Below the pieces are notes generated by a model. It saw only the letters and a list, made by a program, of their open reading frames with translations. It had not been told where the DNA came from and searched no databases. DNA of 64,000 nucleotides. It comes from Bradyrhizobium sp. ORS 278 (lineage in GTDB: Bacteria; Pseudomonadota; Alphaproteobacteria; Rhizobiales; Xanthobacteraceae). Of the stretch, positions 8,111-17,413 are shown piece after piece (the first letter of the stretch is position 1; each line of letters begins with the position of its first letter). The DNA is taken from assembly GCF_000026145.1 (NCBI RefSeq), contig NC_009445.1:744001-808000 (forward strand), read 5' to 3'. The translations under genes were made by a program, and so were the position numbers.

Positions 8111-9737
8111 CGTGATCGCGATCTCCTGACGAGAGCGTCTCCATTGATCTCGCTCGCTCGGGGCGTCGCGCCGGGAGGCGATCGAGGAAAGCAGCGATAG
8201 CCGCGAGCACCGGCTGCTGGTCGCCGGCGAAGATCCAGTGATCGGCACCGTCGAGCTCGACGAATTTGGCGCCCGGGATGTTGCCGGCGAGATGCCGTCC
8301 AGCCCCGATCAGCACGGCGCGGTCCTTGCGACGGTGCAGCACCAGCGTCGGCGCCGTCACCTGTCCGAGCAGATGCCGCACGTCCGTGTCCCTCAAGGCC
8401 TCGATCAGGCCCCTGATCGCGCCGGGGCTTGAGGCGGCGCGCAGCAGCCCCGCCCACCAGGCACGAGCCTGGGGATCGCCGGCCAGGCTAGGTGCGAAGG
8501 TCTCGATCCCGGCGGGGCCGCCCCATCCGGCGACGAGCTGCTGCAGCCACATCCCGTACTGGCTGGCCTGCAGCGCGTGCGGATAGTCCGGTGTCGCGCT
8601 GCCCTTGGCCAGCGAGGCGAACAGGATCAGCCCGGCGACCCGCGCGGGGTGGGCGGCGGCAAACGCGATGCAGGCGGGCCCGCCCTCGGAGGCGCCGAGC
8701 AGCACGGTGCGCCGGCTGCCGACGGCATCGAGCACGGTGGCGATGTCCTGCGCGGTGGCGTGCAGGTCGGGGCTGAAGCCGACCCGGTCGGACAGTCCGA
8801 CACCGCGGCGATCGAACAGGATCAGGCGGCCCATGCCAGCGAGCGAGGACAGCAGCGCCCGGCAGCGCGGCTCCTCCCAGACACGCTCGACATGGGAGAC
8901 GAAGCCGGGCAGCAGCAGAATGTCGACCGGACCGTGGCCATAGGTCTGATAGGCGAGATGGATACCGTCCTTGCCGACATAACGCGTCGGCGGCGCGGCA
9001 CCGTCCCGCATCGCGGTGCCTTGCTTGATCAGCGCCAATGTGTCTGCTTCCGGCGTTACGCCGAGTTCGTCGTGAAGGCACTTGGTCAGGACCGCCAGAT
9101 GACGCTCCGCGCCGGCGCGGTCGCCCGCGAGCAGCAAGCTGCGGATCAGCGCGCGGCCATAGACCTCGCTGAGCGGATCGAGCGCGACGAGACGCCGGGC
9201 GTGGCTGACGGCCGCGGCATGGTCGCCGGTCGCGCTCGCGTCCTGCACCACCCGCTCCAGCGCCTGCACCACGCGGCCGCGCAGCGCCTCGCGGCGGAAG
9301 AACGCCCATTCGTCGAAGGACGGGCAGTCGCCGGGCGTGAAGCCATCGAGGAAATCACCGGTGTAGAGGCCGCATGCGCGGGCGAATTCGCCGCGATCGC
9401 AGGCGGCTTCGAACTGCTGGGAATCGACCTCCAGCCCGATCGCCGAAGACCAGCGGATCGTCGCACGGTCCACGATCAAGCAACCATCGCCGAGCACGAG
9501 CTGGATCCGATGCAGCAACCGTCGCAACCTCGCACGCGCCACGTCCTCGGAACACTCGGGCCAGAACATCGTGGCGACGATGTCGCGCGCGACGGCGGCC
9601 CTCGCCTCGCCGAGGTACACCAGCAGCGCCAATCCCTTGCGGAGCGACAGCGGGCACGGCTCGCGGTCCCGGAGGATCTCCGGAAAGCCCAAGGTGCGGA
9701 TGCTGTACCGCGGCATCGTGACGAGACCTGCTTTCAT
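8100..9737 (-). CDS. SARP/BTAD activator fused to an alpha/beta hydrolase
   Basis: 545 aa. Residues 10-95 resemble an OmpR-like winged helix of SARP regulators (LSLRKGLALLVYLGEARAAV, then the LRRLLHRIQLVLG helix). Residues ~105-240 are the helical bacterial transcriptional activation domain (SFDEWAFFRRE, RRLVALDPLSEVYGRALIRS). Residues ~255-530 are an alpha/beta hydrolase with nucleophile Ser350 in GASEGG, probable acid Asp472 and catalytic His500 in DGADHW. The hydrolase could act as an enzyme or as a ligand-sensing module for the DNA-binding part. The gene overlaps the MAPEG gene, its likely partner or target. SARP-type proteins are best known in actinobacteria but similar fusions occur in rhizobia. 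The ligand is unknown; the start could be ATG 9716. Confidence 0.8.
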   Translation of the reverse strand: MKAGLVTMPRYSIRTLGFPEILRDREPCPLSLRKGLALLVYLGEARAAVARDIVATMFWPECSEDVARARLRRLLHRIQLVLGDGCLIVDRATIRWSSAIGLEVDSQQFEAACDRGEFARACGLYTGDFLDGFTPGDCPSFDEWAFFRREALRGRVVQALERVVQDASATGDHAAAVSHARRLVALDPLSEVYGRALIRSLLLAGDRAGAERHLAVLTKCLHDELGVTPEADTLALIKQGTAMRDGAAPPTRYVGKDGIHLAYQTYGHGPVDILLLPGFVSHVERVWEEPRCRALLSSLAGMGRLILFDRRGVGLSDRVGFSPDLHATAQDIATVLDAVGSRRTVLLGASEGGPACIAFAAAHPARVAGLILFASLAKGSATPDYPHALQASQYGMWLQQLVAGWGGPAGIETFAPSLAGDPQARAWWAGLLRAASSPGAIRGLIEALRDTDVRHLLGQVTAPTLVLHRRKDRAVLIGAGRHLAGNIPGAKFVELDGADHWIFAGDQQPVLAAIAAFLDRLPARRPERARSMETLSSGDRDHDGR

Positions 9738-9857
9738 GGCGTCGGGGGACGCTCAGGGGACGGTCGCCTGATAGCACTGAGGCTCGATCGCGGCACGCGC
9801 TCGGGATCGCTCCCGCCGCACTCATGGCGCGGCCAGCCGCGCAACCGGAGAGCTTCC

Positions 9858-10640
9858 ATGTTCGCACGTCTCCTCATCATGATCTATGCCATTGCCAGCT
9901 ACGCACTTTTTCTTGTGTCGTTTGCCTGGGCGCTCGGTTTCATCGGCAATTATGGCCAGCTTGCCGCCAAAACGATCGACAGCGGCGGCGCCGCCGGGCC
10001 GCTCGCCGAGTCCATCGTCGTCGACGTGCTGCTGCTCGCATTGTTCGCGCTTCAGCACAGCGTGATGGCGCGGCCGGCGTTCAAGCGCTGGTGGACGACC
10101 CTCATCCCCGCCGCAACCGAGCGCAGCACCTATGTGCTGCTGTCGAGCCTGGTCCTGTTGCTCCTGCTGTGGCAGTGGCGGCCGATTGCGACGCCGATCT
10201 GGCGCGTCGATGGTCTGGCAGGCCAGGTCCTCACCGGCATCCAATGGCTCGGCTGGCTGGTCGCGCTGAGCTCGACCTACATGATCGATCATTTCGGTCT
10301 GTTCGGGTTGCGCCAGGGCTTCTTCGCGCTGCGTGGCACGCCGGTGCCGGGGCAGACGTTCAGGACGCCGCTGCTGTACCGCCTGGTCCGGCATCCGCTG
10401 ATGCTCGGCTTCCTGCTCGCCTTCTGGGCCACGCCGGAGATGAGCGTTGGCCATCTCCTGTTCGCGGCGCTCAGCACCGGCTACATCCTGATCGGCTCGC
10501 GCCTCGAGGAACGCGATCTCGTCGCCGAGTTCGGCGAGATCTATGAGCACTATCGCCAGCAGGTTCCCATGCTGCTGCCGCGCCTCGTCGGTGGGCGGCG
10601 AAGCGCGGACGCCGGGGCCGAAGCGGAGCGGATCCGCTGA
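9858..10640 (+). CDS. mddA: methanethiol S-methyltransferase (MddA-like membrane enzyme)
   Basis: 260 aa, largely hydrophobic with five to six membrane helices. The C-terminal region has the isoprenylcysteine-methyltransferase/NnrU-like signature: TPLLYRLVRHPLMLGFLLAF, then SRLEERDLVAEFGEIYEHYR. The RHP and EERDL residues form the AdoMet site in this fold. The ALQHSVMARPAFKRWW and STYMIDHFGLFGLRQG segments are typical of MddA, which methylates methanethiol to dimethyl sulfide; activity has been shown for Bradyrhizobium MddA proteins. ATG 9858 is preceded by GGAG. It stands alone, divergent from the SARP gene. Long in-frame sequence upstream is antisense to that gene and not part of this one. 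Confidence 0.8.
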   Translation: MFARLLIMIYAIASYALFLVSFAWALGFIGNYGQLAAKTIDSGGAAGPLAESIVVDVLLLALFALQHSVMARPAFKRWWTTLIPAATERSTYVLLSSLVLLLLLWQWRPIATPIWRVDGLAGQVLTGIQWLGWLVALSSTYMIDHFGLFGLRQGFFALRGTPVPGQTFRTPLLYRLVRHPLMLGFLLAFWATPEMSVGHLLFAALSTGYILIGSRLEERDLVAEFGEIYEHYRQQVPMLLPRLVGGRRSADAGAEAERIR

Positions 10641-10843
10641 CCGCATCTAAGCTGTCGAGGCGCGGGCAGGCTCCGGGCCCATCTCCGCCGGGGTCTGCCC
10701 GCCCTTGTCCCCACGCAGATGTGAACGGGCGAAACGGAGCTTCAGGACCCATGTGCAGCTTGAATGCTGCGATGCAAAATCTGGGCTTCACGGCGCCTAC
10801 GCCGTGTTGCACTGATTGACCGTCCCGCCTGGAGACGCCTGCC

Positions 10844-12034
10844 TTGACCACCATCACGTCCGATTCCGGCGACTCGCTGTCGTCCTGGATCACCTTGCTG
10901 CTCGCCTTCTCCTGCGGGCTGATCGTCGCCAACATCTATTATGCGCAGCCGCTGATCGGCCCGATCAGCGCCGATCTCGGCCTCAATCCGCAACTCGCCG
11001 GATTGCTGGTGACGATGAGCCAGATCGGCTACGGCGCCGGTCTCTTGCTGGTCGTCCCGCTCGGCGACCTCATCGAGAACCGCAAGCTGGTCATCGCGAC
11101 CATCATCGTCGGTGCCGCGGCGCTGGCCTGCGCGGCGCTTTCGACTGTGCCTTCGACCTTTCTGCTGTCGGCGCTGCTGATCGGCTTCGGCTCGGTCGCG
11201 GTGCAGATTTTGATCCCCTATGCCGGGCACATGGCGCCGGAGGCGATCCGCGGCCGCACCGTCGGCAACGTCACGACAGGGCTGATGCTCGGCATCATGC
11301 TGGCGCGGCCGCTGGCGAGCTTCGTCGCGGCGCATGCCTCCTGGCACCTGATCTACGCGGCCTCGGCGGTGGCCATGCTGACGCTCGCCGTCGTGCTGCG
11401 CGTGGCGCTGCCACCGCGCGAGCCGCAGGCGCGGCTGAGCTATGGCCAACTGCTCGGCTCGATGGTGCAGCTCTATCGCGACACCCCGGCGCTGCGCCGC
11501 CGCGCGCTGTACCAGGCGGCCCTGTTCAGCTGCTTCAGCGTGTTCTGGACCACCTCGCCGCTGCTGCTCGCGGGGCCCGACTTCCGCTTGTCGCAGACCG
11601 GCATCGCGCTGTTTGCGCTCGCCGGTGTTGCCGGTGCGATCATGGCGCCGGTGGCCGGCCGCATCGCCGATCGCGGCTGGACGCGGCCGGCGACGATCGC
11701 GTCGATGCTGCTCTGCGCGACCGGCTTTGCCGTGACACTGCTGGCGCCGCTCGGAACCAGCTGGTCGCTGAGCCTGCTGGTCATCGCGGCGATCGCCATC
11801 GATTGCGGCGCGCAGCTCAGCCTGATCCTCGGCTATCGCGTGCTGTTCGTGCTCGGCGCCCATCAGCGCAGCCGGCTCAACGGCCTCTACATGACGACGT
11901 TCTTCGTCGCCGGCGCCGCAGGCTCCGGCCTCGGCGCCTATGTCTACGCGCATGGCGGCTGGACGCTCGCCGCCGCGCTCGGCACCGCGCTGCCGCTCGC
12001 CGCCCTGGCCTATCAGTTCACCGAGCGCGACTGA
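10844..12034 (+). CDS. MFS transporter
   Basis: 396 aa with twelve membrane helices and the N-terminal YYAQPLIGPISADLGLNPQL motif typical of the YnfM/AraJ-like branch of drug:H+ antiporter-1 exporters. The helix 2-3 loop reads PLGDLIENRKLV, close to the MFS G-x-L-a-D-r-x-G-R-k motif. The inner-membrane protein probably exports small toxic compounds by proton antiport. The start is a TTG with GGAG 9 nt upstream; no ATG is available before the first helix. Its stop codon abuts the stop of the convergent dioxygenase gene with no gap. The substrate is unknown. Confidence 0.85.
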   Translation: MTTITSDSGDSLSSWITLLLAFSCGLIVANIYYAQPLIGPISADLGLNPQLAGLLVTMSQIGYGAGLLLVVPLGDLIENRKLVIATIIVGAAALACAALSTVPSTFLLSALLIGFGSVAVQILIPYAGHMAPEAIRGRTVGNVTTGLMLGIMLARPLASFVAAHASWHLIYAASAVAMLTLAVVLRVALPPREPQARLSYGQLLGSMVQLYRDTPALRRRALYQAALFSCFSVFWTTSPLLLAGPDFRLSQTGIALFALAGVAGAIMAPVAGRIADRGWTRPATIASMLLCATGFAVTLLAPLGTSWSLSLLVIAAIAIDCGAQLSLILGYRVLFVLGAHQRSRLNGLYMTTFFVAGAAGSGLGAYVYAHGGWTLAAALGTALPLAALAYQFTERD

Positions 12035-12838
12035 TCAGAACGGGCTGCGCTTCAGCCCGGGCACCAGCGCCGCCAAGCGGTCCTTGATCCAGGGCGCCGG
12101 CGGCAGCCTGCCGGTGGGCATCTCGACCGGCTTCGCCGCCTCGCGGCGCACCGCCAGGGTGAGCGTCGCGAGATAACGGTCACGCTCCTCCTTGATAGCG
12201 CAGTAGGCGCGATGATCGGGATCGGCATCGGTGGCGACGCGGTCATTGGCGTTGATCACCAGCCGCTGCTTCGGCCGTCCCGTGTAGTCCGGGACGCTGG
12301 TGTAGATGAACTCGTTGAGCGCCTCAGGGAAGAAGGTCTGTCCCGTCAGCACGGTGGCGTCGTCGACGAACACTCTGAAATGAATGTGGGTGGCGCGGCC
12401 GGCATACCAGCCTGGATAGATGGTGTTGAAGCCCGCCCATCCCGCGGCATCCGCCATCTGCGTGCCGCGCAGATAGGTCTTGCCGCTCTGGTCGAGCTTG
12501 TGATTATCGCCCTGGCCCGGATAGCCGGAATAGACGCCACGCGCGTCACAATGCCAGATGTCGACCCGCGCGCCAGAGATCGGCGTACAGGCGCCGGCCT
12601 CGATCACGCGCAGGCGCAAGCCGAGCGGCACGCCGGGGCGGCCCTCGGTGATATCAGCGCGCACGAGCTTGGGGTCGAGATAATAGGGACCGGATTCGGA
12701 CTGCGGCGTGAGGATGCAGGCATCTTCTGCGCCAGCGGCCGGAGCGGGCGTTTCCGACGCCGCGCGTGCCGATGGTGACAGCAGCGCCGCGCTCGCGGAG
12801 AGCAGGCCGAGAACGCCACGGCGTGTTGCAATCGTCAC
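12035..12838 (-). CDS. Tat-exported intradiol ring-cleavage dioxygenase
   Basis: 267 aa. The N-terminus has a twin-arginine signal (TRRGVLGLLSASAALL, cleavage near ARAAS). The core is the intradiol dioxygenase fold: DIWHCDARGVYSGY supplies a tyrosine ligand (Tyr103), YPGWYAGRATHIHF supplies Tyr145, His151 and His153, together a Tyr2-His2 non-heme Fe(III) site. Enzymes of this family open catechol-type rings between the hydroxyls. The exported, stand-alone version suggests action on aromatic compounds outside the cytoplasm rather than in the beta-ketoadipate pathway, and no pathway genes are nearby. The true substrate is unknown. Confidence 0.85.
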   Translation of the reverse strand: MTIATRRGVLGLLSASAALLSPSARAASETPAPAAGAEDACILTPQSESGPYYLDPKLVRADITEGRPGVPLGLRLRVIEAGACTPISGARVDIWHCDARGVYSGYPGQGDNHKLDQSGKTYLRGTQMADAAGWAGFNTIYPGWYAGRATHIHFRVFVDDATVLTGQTFFPEALNEFIYTSVPDYTGRPKQRLVINANDRVATDADPDHRAYCAIKEERDRYLATLTLAVRREAAKPVEMPTGRLPPAPWIKDRLAALVPGLKRSPF

Positions 12839-12931
12839 GGAAGCCTCCAGCGATCATGCGCGATGGAGGCAGTCGAGCAGCCGCGAATGGCAACAATCGG
12901 ACGCCGTGCGGCCGCGCGGCGCTGCACGCGC

Positions 12932-13756
12932 TCACACCTGCGTCAGCGGCTTCTCGCCATGGCGCTCGGACAGGGTGAAGATCTCGACCCCGTCATTGGT
13001 GACGCCGACCGAATGCTCGAACTGCGCCGACAGCGAGCGGTCGCGGGTGACCGCGGTCCAGCCATCGGACAGGATCTTCACGTGCGGCTTGCCGAGATTG
13101 ATCATCGGCTCGATGGTAAAGAACATGCCGGGCTTCAGCAGCACGCCCTCGCCGGGACGGCCGACATGGATGATGTTCGGCTCGTCGTGGAACAGCCGGC
13201 CGAGGCCATGGCCGCAGAAGTCGCGCACCACGCTCATGCCCTGCGGCTCGACGAAGCTCTGGATGGCGTGGCCGATATCGCCCGTGGTTGCGCCGGGCTT
13301 CACCGCGGCGATGCCGCGCATCATCGATTCATAGGTCACCTCGATCAGCCGCTCGGCCTTGCGCGAGATCGGCCCGATCGCATACATCCGGCTCGAATCG
13401 CCATACCAGCCGTCGACGATGAAGGTGACGTCGACATTGATGATGTCGCCTTCCTTCAGCGGCCGGTCGTTCGGCATGCCGTGACAGACCACGTGATTGA
13501 TCGAGGTGCAGGTCGAGTAGCGGTAGCCGCGATACATCAAGGTTGCCGGATAGGCGCCATGGCTGAAGGCGAAGTCGCGCACGACGTCGTCAATCCGCGA
13601 GGTCGGCACGCCCGGCTTGACGATGTCGGTGAGCGCATCGAGGCACTTCGACACCAGCGCGCCGGCCTTGCGCATGCCGGCGAACCCGCTCGGACCGTGC
13701 AGCTTGATCTGGCCGTTCTTGCGCGCAGCGGTGTCGGTGGCTTCGATATAGCTCAT
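12932..13756 (-). CDS. map: type I methionine aminopeptidase
   Basis: 274 aa, the usual length. The pita-bread fold ligands are all visible: two Asp in NVDVTFIVDGWYGDSSRMY, His in FCGHGLGRLFHDEP, Glu in FTIEPMINLG and Glu in QFEHSVGVT. The STCTSINHVVCHG motif with the substrate-contacting His is present. It removes the initiator methionine from nascent proteins in the cytoplasm using two divalent metal ions and is essential. It lies upstream of, and on the same strand as, the dioxygenase with a 93-bp gap, so a shared transcript is possible but functionally unrelated. Confidence 0.95.
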   Translation of the reverse strand: MSYIEATDTAARKNGQIKLHGPSGFAGMRKAGALVSKCLDALTDIVKPGVPTSRIDDVVRDFAFSHGAYPATLMYRGYRYSTCTSINHVVCHGMPNDRPLKEGDIINVDVTFIVDGWYGDSSRMYAIGPISRKAERLIEVTYESMMRGIAAVKPGATTGDIGHAIQSFVEPQGMSVVRDFCGHGLGRLFHDEPNIIHVGRPGEGVLLKPGMFFTIEPMINLGKPHVKILSDGWTAVTRDRSLSAQFEHSVGVTNDGVEIFTLSERHGEKPLTQV

Positions 13757-13880
13757 GGACCTGGTTCGTTCTCGGACATGTCGTGAGGTGATCGCCTAAT
13801 TTAATGATCCTGCCCCCCGGTGCAAGCCGGGTCTGCACGGCGGGTCGGGCCGTGGCTGGCGCCGCATGCACGGTCGATTC

Positions 13881-13975
13881 TCGCCCCCGCTTGCGGGGGA
13901 GGGCTAGGGAGGGGGCCACTCCGGCGGCAGTGCATGTGGCGCCCCCTCTCCAACTCTCCCCCGCAAGCGGGGGGA
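13881..13975. repeat. nested palindromic intergenic repeat (CCCCCGCTTGCGGGGG type)
   Basis: Two inverted arms (13881-13919 and 13936-13975), each containing its own perfect palindrome: CCCCCGCTTGCGGGGG at 13884-13899 and CCCCCGCAAGCGGGGG at about 13958-13973. They are flanked by G-rich or C-rich tails that can pair with each other. It fills most of the 309-bp gap between map and the MscS gene, where I see no gene. A very similar stretch lies inside polA at 51301. Confidence 0.75.
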
Positions 13976-14065
13976 TAGGGCGTCGCGGAATGCGGAGCGG
14001 CTTGATGAACTCAAACGCTTGAGGAGTGAGCCGATGCCACGGGGGATAGGGAAAAGTCGGCGTCC

Positions 14066-15394
14066 TCAGGCCGTCGGAACCTCGACGGTGGTTTCGACCG
14101 GCAATGCGCCGCCGCGCACGCGCAGTTCGCGCACCGGATAAGGGACGCGAATGCCTTCGCGCTTGAAAGCATCCCACAGCGCCAGCATCACCTCGCTCTT
14201 GACGCTGTCCATGTAGCTGGGGTCGGCGATCCAGCAGGTCAGCGAGAACTTCATGCCGGCCTCGGTGAACTCGGTCAGCAGGCAGTTCGGCGCCTTGGAC
14301 TTCAGCGTGCGGGGCATCTCGGCCGCGATGTCGGTGGCGAGCTTGACGACGATCCGGGGATCGGCGTCGTAGTTGGTGCCGAAATTGACCTTCACCAGCG
14401 TGTTCTTGTCGGTGTAGGTCCAGTTGGTGACCTTCTGCGTGACGAGGTCCTCGTTCGGGATCAGGAACTCGCGGCCGTCGCCGGCGGCGACCGAGATGTA
14501 GCGCGTGTTCATCGCGCTGATTCGTCCCGAGCTGTCGCCGATGGTGACGAGGTCGCCGGGCTTCACCGACTTGTCGGCGAGCAGGATGATGCCGGCGACG
14601 AAGTTGGCGACAATGCGTTGCAAGCCCAGACCGATACCGACACCGGCGGCGCCGGAGAAGATGGCGAGCGCCGAGAGGTTGATGCCGACCGCGCTGATTG
14701 CGATCGCCACGCCGAGGATCATCAGGCCCATCCGGACCATCTTGATCAGCAGCACCTGGATCGACGGCGTCAGGTCGGTCGAGCGCGTGATCCGGCTCTC
14801 GACGAAATTGCTGGCGATGTTGGTCAGCCAGAGCACGGCCAACAGCAGCACGCCAAGCTTGATGACCAGCAGCGGCGTCAACCTGAGCCCGCCGAGCACG
14901 ACCGAGACAGAGTCGAGCGCGTCGACGACGTTGTCGAGCTGGCCGATGATGCTGAGCGCCGCCACCAGCCAGGCCGAGATCGACACGATCTGCACGATGA
15001 AGGTGCTGCGGATCACAGAGGTGATCAGCCGGATGACAAGCCAGGCCAGCGCCAGCTTGAGCGCAACCGCGAGCAGATAGGAGCGGCTCGGCCAGGTCCA
15101 CAGCACCATGCCGGTGCGCGCGATCCGCATCAGGATGACGAACACGACGGTGGTGACGCTCTCCAGCAGCACGCGCAGCAGCTGCCGCAGCGGACCCGGC
15201 CAGCCCATCGCCAGCGAGGTCACGTCGATACGCGCGCGCACCGCGGCGCTCGCCGCGAACGCGATCCCGGCGCCGCTCAGCACCAATCCGAGCTGAAGAT
15301 AGAACCAGGGTGAGGTGACCTCGGCGCCGATCGATCGGGCAACAGTCTGGAGGAATTCGAGAACGTCTTTCAAATCGAGTAGATCGAGGTCCAT
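14066..15394 (-). CDS. MscS-family mechanosensitive ion channel
   Basis: 442 aa from ATG 15394. The N-terminal half has about five membrane helices. The pore helix TM3 and its continuation read LSALAIFSGAAGVGIGLGLQ followed by RIVANFVAGIILLADKSVKP, the diagnostic MscS motif. A beta domain (GRISAMNTRYISVAAGDGRE, PNEDLV) and an alpha/beta C-terminal domain follow. Such inner-membrane channels open on membrane tension and release solutes during osmotic downshock. An in-frame ATG at 15538 would add a basic extension overlapping a palindrome in the intergenic region and is less likely. It diverges from the nhaP2 antiporter, a plausible osmotic and ionic stress pairing. Confidence 0.9.
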   Translation of the reverse strand: MDLDLLDLKDVLEFLQTVARSIGAEVTSPWFYLQLGLVLSGAGIAFAASAAVRARIDVTSLAMGWPGPLRQLLRVLLESVTTVVFVILMRIARTGMVLWTWPSRSYLLAVALKLALAWLVIRLITSVIRSTFIVQIVSISAWLVAALSIIGQLDNVVDALDSVSVVLGGLRLTPLLVIKLGVLLLAVLWLTNIASNFVESRITRSTDLTPSIQVLLIKMVRMGLMILGVAIAISAVGINLSALAIFSGAAGVGIGLGLQRIVANFVAGIILLADKSVKPGDLVTIGDSSGRISAMNTRYISVAAGDGREFLIPNEDLVTQKVTNWTYTDKNTLVKVNFGTNYDADPRIVVKLATDIAAEMPRTLKSKAPNCLLTEFTEAGMKFSLTCWIADPSYMDSVKSEVMLALWDAFKREGIRVPYPVRELRVRGGALPVETTVEVPTA

Positions 15395-15516
15395 CAGAGG
15401 GGTCTCGGCGAGGAACAGGGGCGCGGGGCTGACCGACGCGTCGGATTTAGCGCGTTTTCGTGATGTGGTTTTGCCGCGAAATATACCCCGAACACGGGCA
15501 AGGGTGGAAAAATGGG

Positions 15517-15533
15517 CATATCGCCGCGATATG
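15517..15533. promoter_or_regulatory. perfect 17-bp palindrome between mscS-like and nhaP2 genes
   Basis: CATATCGC-C-GCGATATG is a perfect inverted repeat with 8-bp arms and a 1-bp centre. It lies 70 bp upstream of the antiporter ATG and about 120 bp upstream of the MscS ATG, the position of an operator serving one or both divergent genes. The binding protein is unknown. Confidence 0.4.
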
Positions 15534-15603
15534 AGCAAATCCGGTTGGCGTGCAAGTGTGGCGACGATAAGGATGTAAAACTCGGATCCATCAACGTTTT
15601 TTC

Positions 15604-17397
15604 ATGACATCCCTCGACGCCGTCAGCATTGCCATTCTCCTTGGCGCGGTCCTGGTCATGGCTGGGATCCTGTCCAGCCTGCTGGCGCTGCGCTTCGGCG
15701 CGCCGCTGCTGCTGGTGTTCCTGGTGATCGGCATGCTGGCGGGTGATTCCGGCCCTGGTCATATCGAATTTCAGGACGTCCGCACCACCTATCTGGTCGG
15801 CTCGGTCGCTCTGGCGCTGATTCTGTTCGACGGCGGCCTGCGCACGCGCTTTCAGAGCATCCGCACCGTGCTGGCGCCGTCGATGGTGCTCGCCACCATC
15901 GGCGTGCTGTTGACGGCGTTCATCACCGCGCCGGTGGCGAAATACGCGCTCGACCTCGACTGGACCGAGGCGATGCTGGTCGGCGCCGTCATCGCCTCGA
16001 CAGACGCGGCCGCCGTGTTTCTGCTGGTGCATGCGCAGGGCCTGCGCCTGCGGCCGCGCGTCGGCGCGACGCTGGAAGCGGAATCCGGCAGCAATGATCC
16101 GTTCGCGGTGTTCCTGACCCTGATGCTGGTCGAGCTGATCTCGGTCGGCCACGGCAGCATCGGCCATTTCCTGTTCGAGCTGGTGCGGGAGGCCGTGCTC
16201 GGCGCCCTGTTCGGCATCGTCGGCGGCCGTCTCGTGGTGATCGGTCTCAACAAGGTCGCGCTGCCGCAGGGCCTGCACGCGCCCTTCGTCACGACGGCGG
16301 CGCTCGTCATCTTCGGCGCGGCGCAGATCGCGCATGGCTCCGGCTTCCTCGCCGTCTATCTCGCCGGCATCATCATCGGCAACCGGCCGACGCGCGCACA
16401 TAATTCGGTGGTCGCCTTTCTCGACGCCGCCACCTGGCTTGCGCAGATCGTGATGTTCGTGCTGCTCGGGCTGCTCGTGTCGCCGCAGCGGCTGCTCGAC
16501 AGCCTCCTGCCGGCGATTGCGGTGGCGCTGGTGCTGATGCTGGTCGCGCGCCCCGCCGCGGTGTTTCTCTGCCTGCATCCGTTCCGGTTCAACTGGCGGG
16601 AGAAGGCGTTCATCGCCTGGACCGGCCTGCGCGGCGCGGTGGCGATCTTCCTGGCGTCGATCCCGATGCTGGTCGGATTGTCCAAGGCCTATCTCTATTT
16701 CGACGTCGCCTTCGTCGTCGTCATCATCTCACTGCTGGCGCAGGGCTGGACGCTCGGCGTCGCCGCCCGCAAGCTGCACGTGGCGCTGCCGCGCACCGAC
16801 CGCGGGCCCCGCCGCGTCGAGCTCGATCTGCCCGGCCAGCTCGAGCAGCAGCTGGTCGGCTACTCGGTCCGCTCCAAGAGTCTGTACTATCGCCGGGGCC
16901 TGATCCCGTCATGGTCCAAGCCGACGCTGGTGATCCGCAACCAGCAGATCCTGTCGCCTAACGAGGCCGAGCCGATCGCGCCGGGGGATTACCTCTATCT
17001 GCTGGCGCCGCCTGAAAAGGCCGAGTCGCTCGACCGCTTCTTCGTCGACATGCCGCCGTCGTCGTCGCCCGATCCGCATCTGCTCGGCGACTTCATGGTG
17101 TCGGCCGAGCACACGCTCGACGAAGTCGCCGGCATCTACGGCGTCAAGCTCGGCGAGGGCGAGGACAAGCTGACCTTGGCGGATTACTTCGACATCCATC
17201 TCGACAACGCGCCGAAGGAAGGCTCCACCGTCGCGCTCGACACCATCGTGCTGGTCGCCCGCTCGATCTCCGGCGGCCGCGTCAACGTCGTCGGCCTGCG
17301 CCTGCCCGAGGACGAGGAGCCGCAGCCGGTGCTGACACGCAAGGAGCAGGTGAGACGCAAGCTCGCGGATGTGTGGGCGACGGTGGTAGGGGTGTGA
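15604..17397 (+). CDS. nhaP2: potassium/proton antiporter, CPA1 family (NhaP2/CvrA)
   Basis: 597 aa. Residues 1-390 form a twelve-helix CPA1 exchanger; ASTDAAAVFLLVHAQGLRLR contains the Asp of the ion site and EAESGSNDPFAVF the second acidic motif. The C-terminal third is cytoplasmic, with a TrkA-C-like part (VRSKSLYYRRGLIP, PGDYLYLLAPPE) and a CorC/HlyC-like terminal domain (LADYFDIHLDNAPKEGSTVA), the NhaP2 layout. It exchanges cytoplasmic K+ for external H+ and protects against excess potassium. No good ribosome site precedes ATG 15604; AAGGA lies too far upstream. Divergent from the MscS channel. Confidence 0.88.
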   Translation: MTSLDAVSIAILLGAVLVMAGILSSLLALRFGAPLLLVFLVIGMLAGDSGPGHIEFQDVRTTYLVGSVALALILFDGGLRTRFQSIRTVLAPSMVLATIGVLLTAFITAPVAKYALDLDWTEAMLVGAVIASTDAAAVFLLVHAQGLRLRPRVGATLEAESGSNDPFAVFLTLMLVELISVGHGSIGHFLFELVREAVLGALFGIVGGRLVVIGLNKVALPQGLHAPFVTTAALVIFGAAQIAHGSGFLAVYLAGIIIGNRPTRAHNSVVAFLDAATWLAQIVMFVLLGLLVSPQRLLDSLLPAIAVALVLMLVARPAAVFLCLHPFRFNWREKAFIAWTGLRGAVAIFLASIPMLVGLSKAYLYFDVAFVVVIISLLAQGWTLGVAARKLHVALPRTDRGPRRVELDLPGQLEQQLVGYSVRSKSLYYRRGLIPSWSKPTLVIRNQQILSPNEAEPIAPGDYLYLLAPPEKAESLDRFFVDMPPSSSPDPHLLGDFMVSAEHTLDEVAGIYGVKLGEGEDKLTLADYFDIHLDNAPKEGSTVALDTIVLVARSISGGRVNVVGLRLPEDEEPQPVLTRKEQVRRKLADVWATVVGV

Positions 17398-17413
17398 AGA
17401 CTGCAGTCTCGAG

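Noticed and set aside
8577..9857. Upstream extension of the mddA frame
   Set aside because: It runs antisense through the SARP-hydrolase gene; homology to the methyltransferase begins only at the ATG at 9858, which has a ribosome site.
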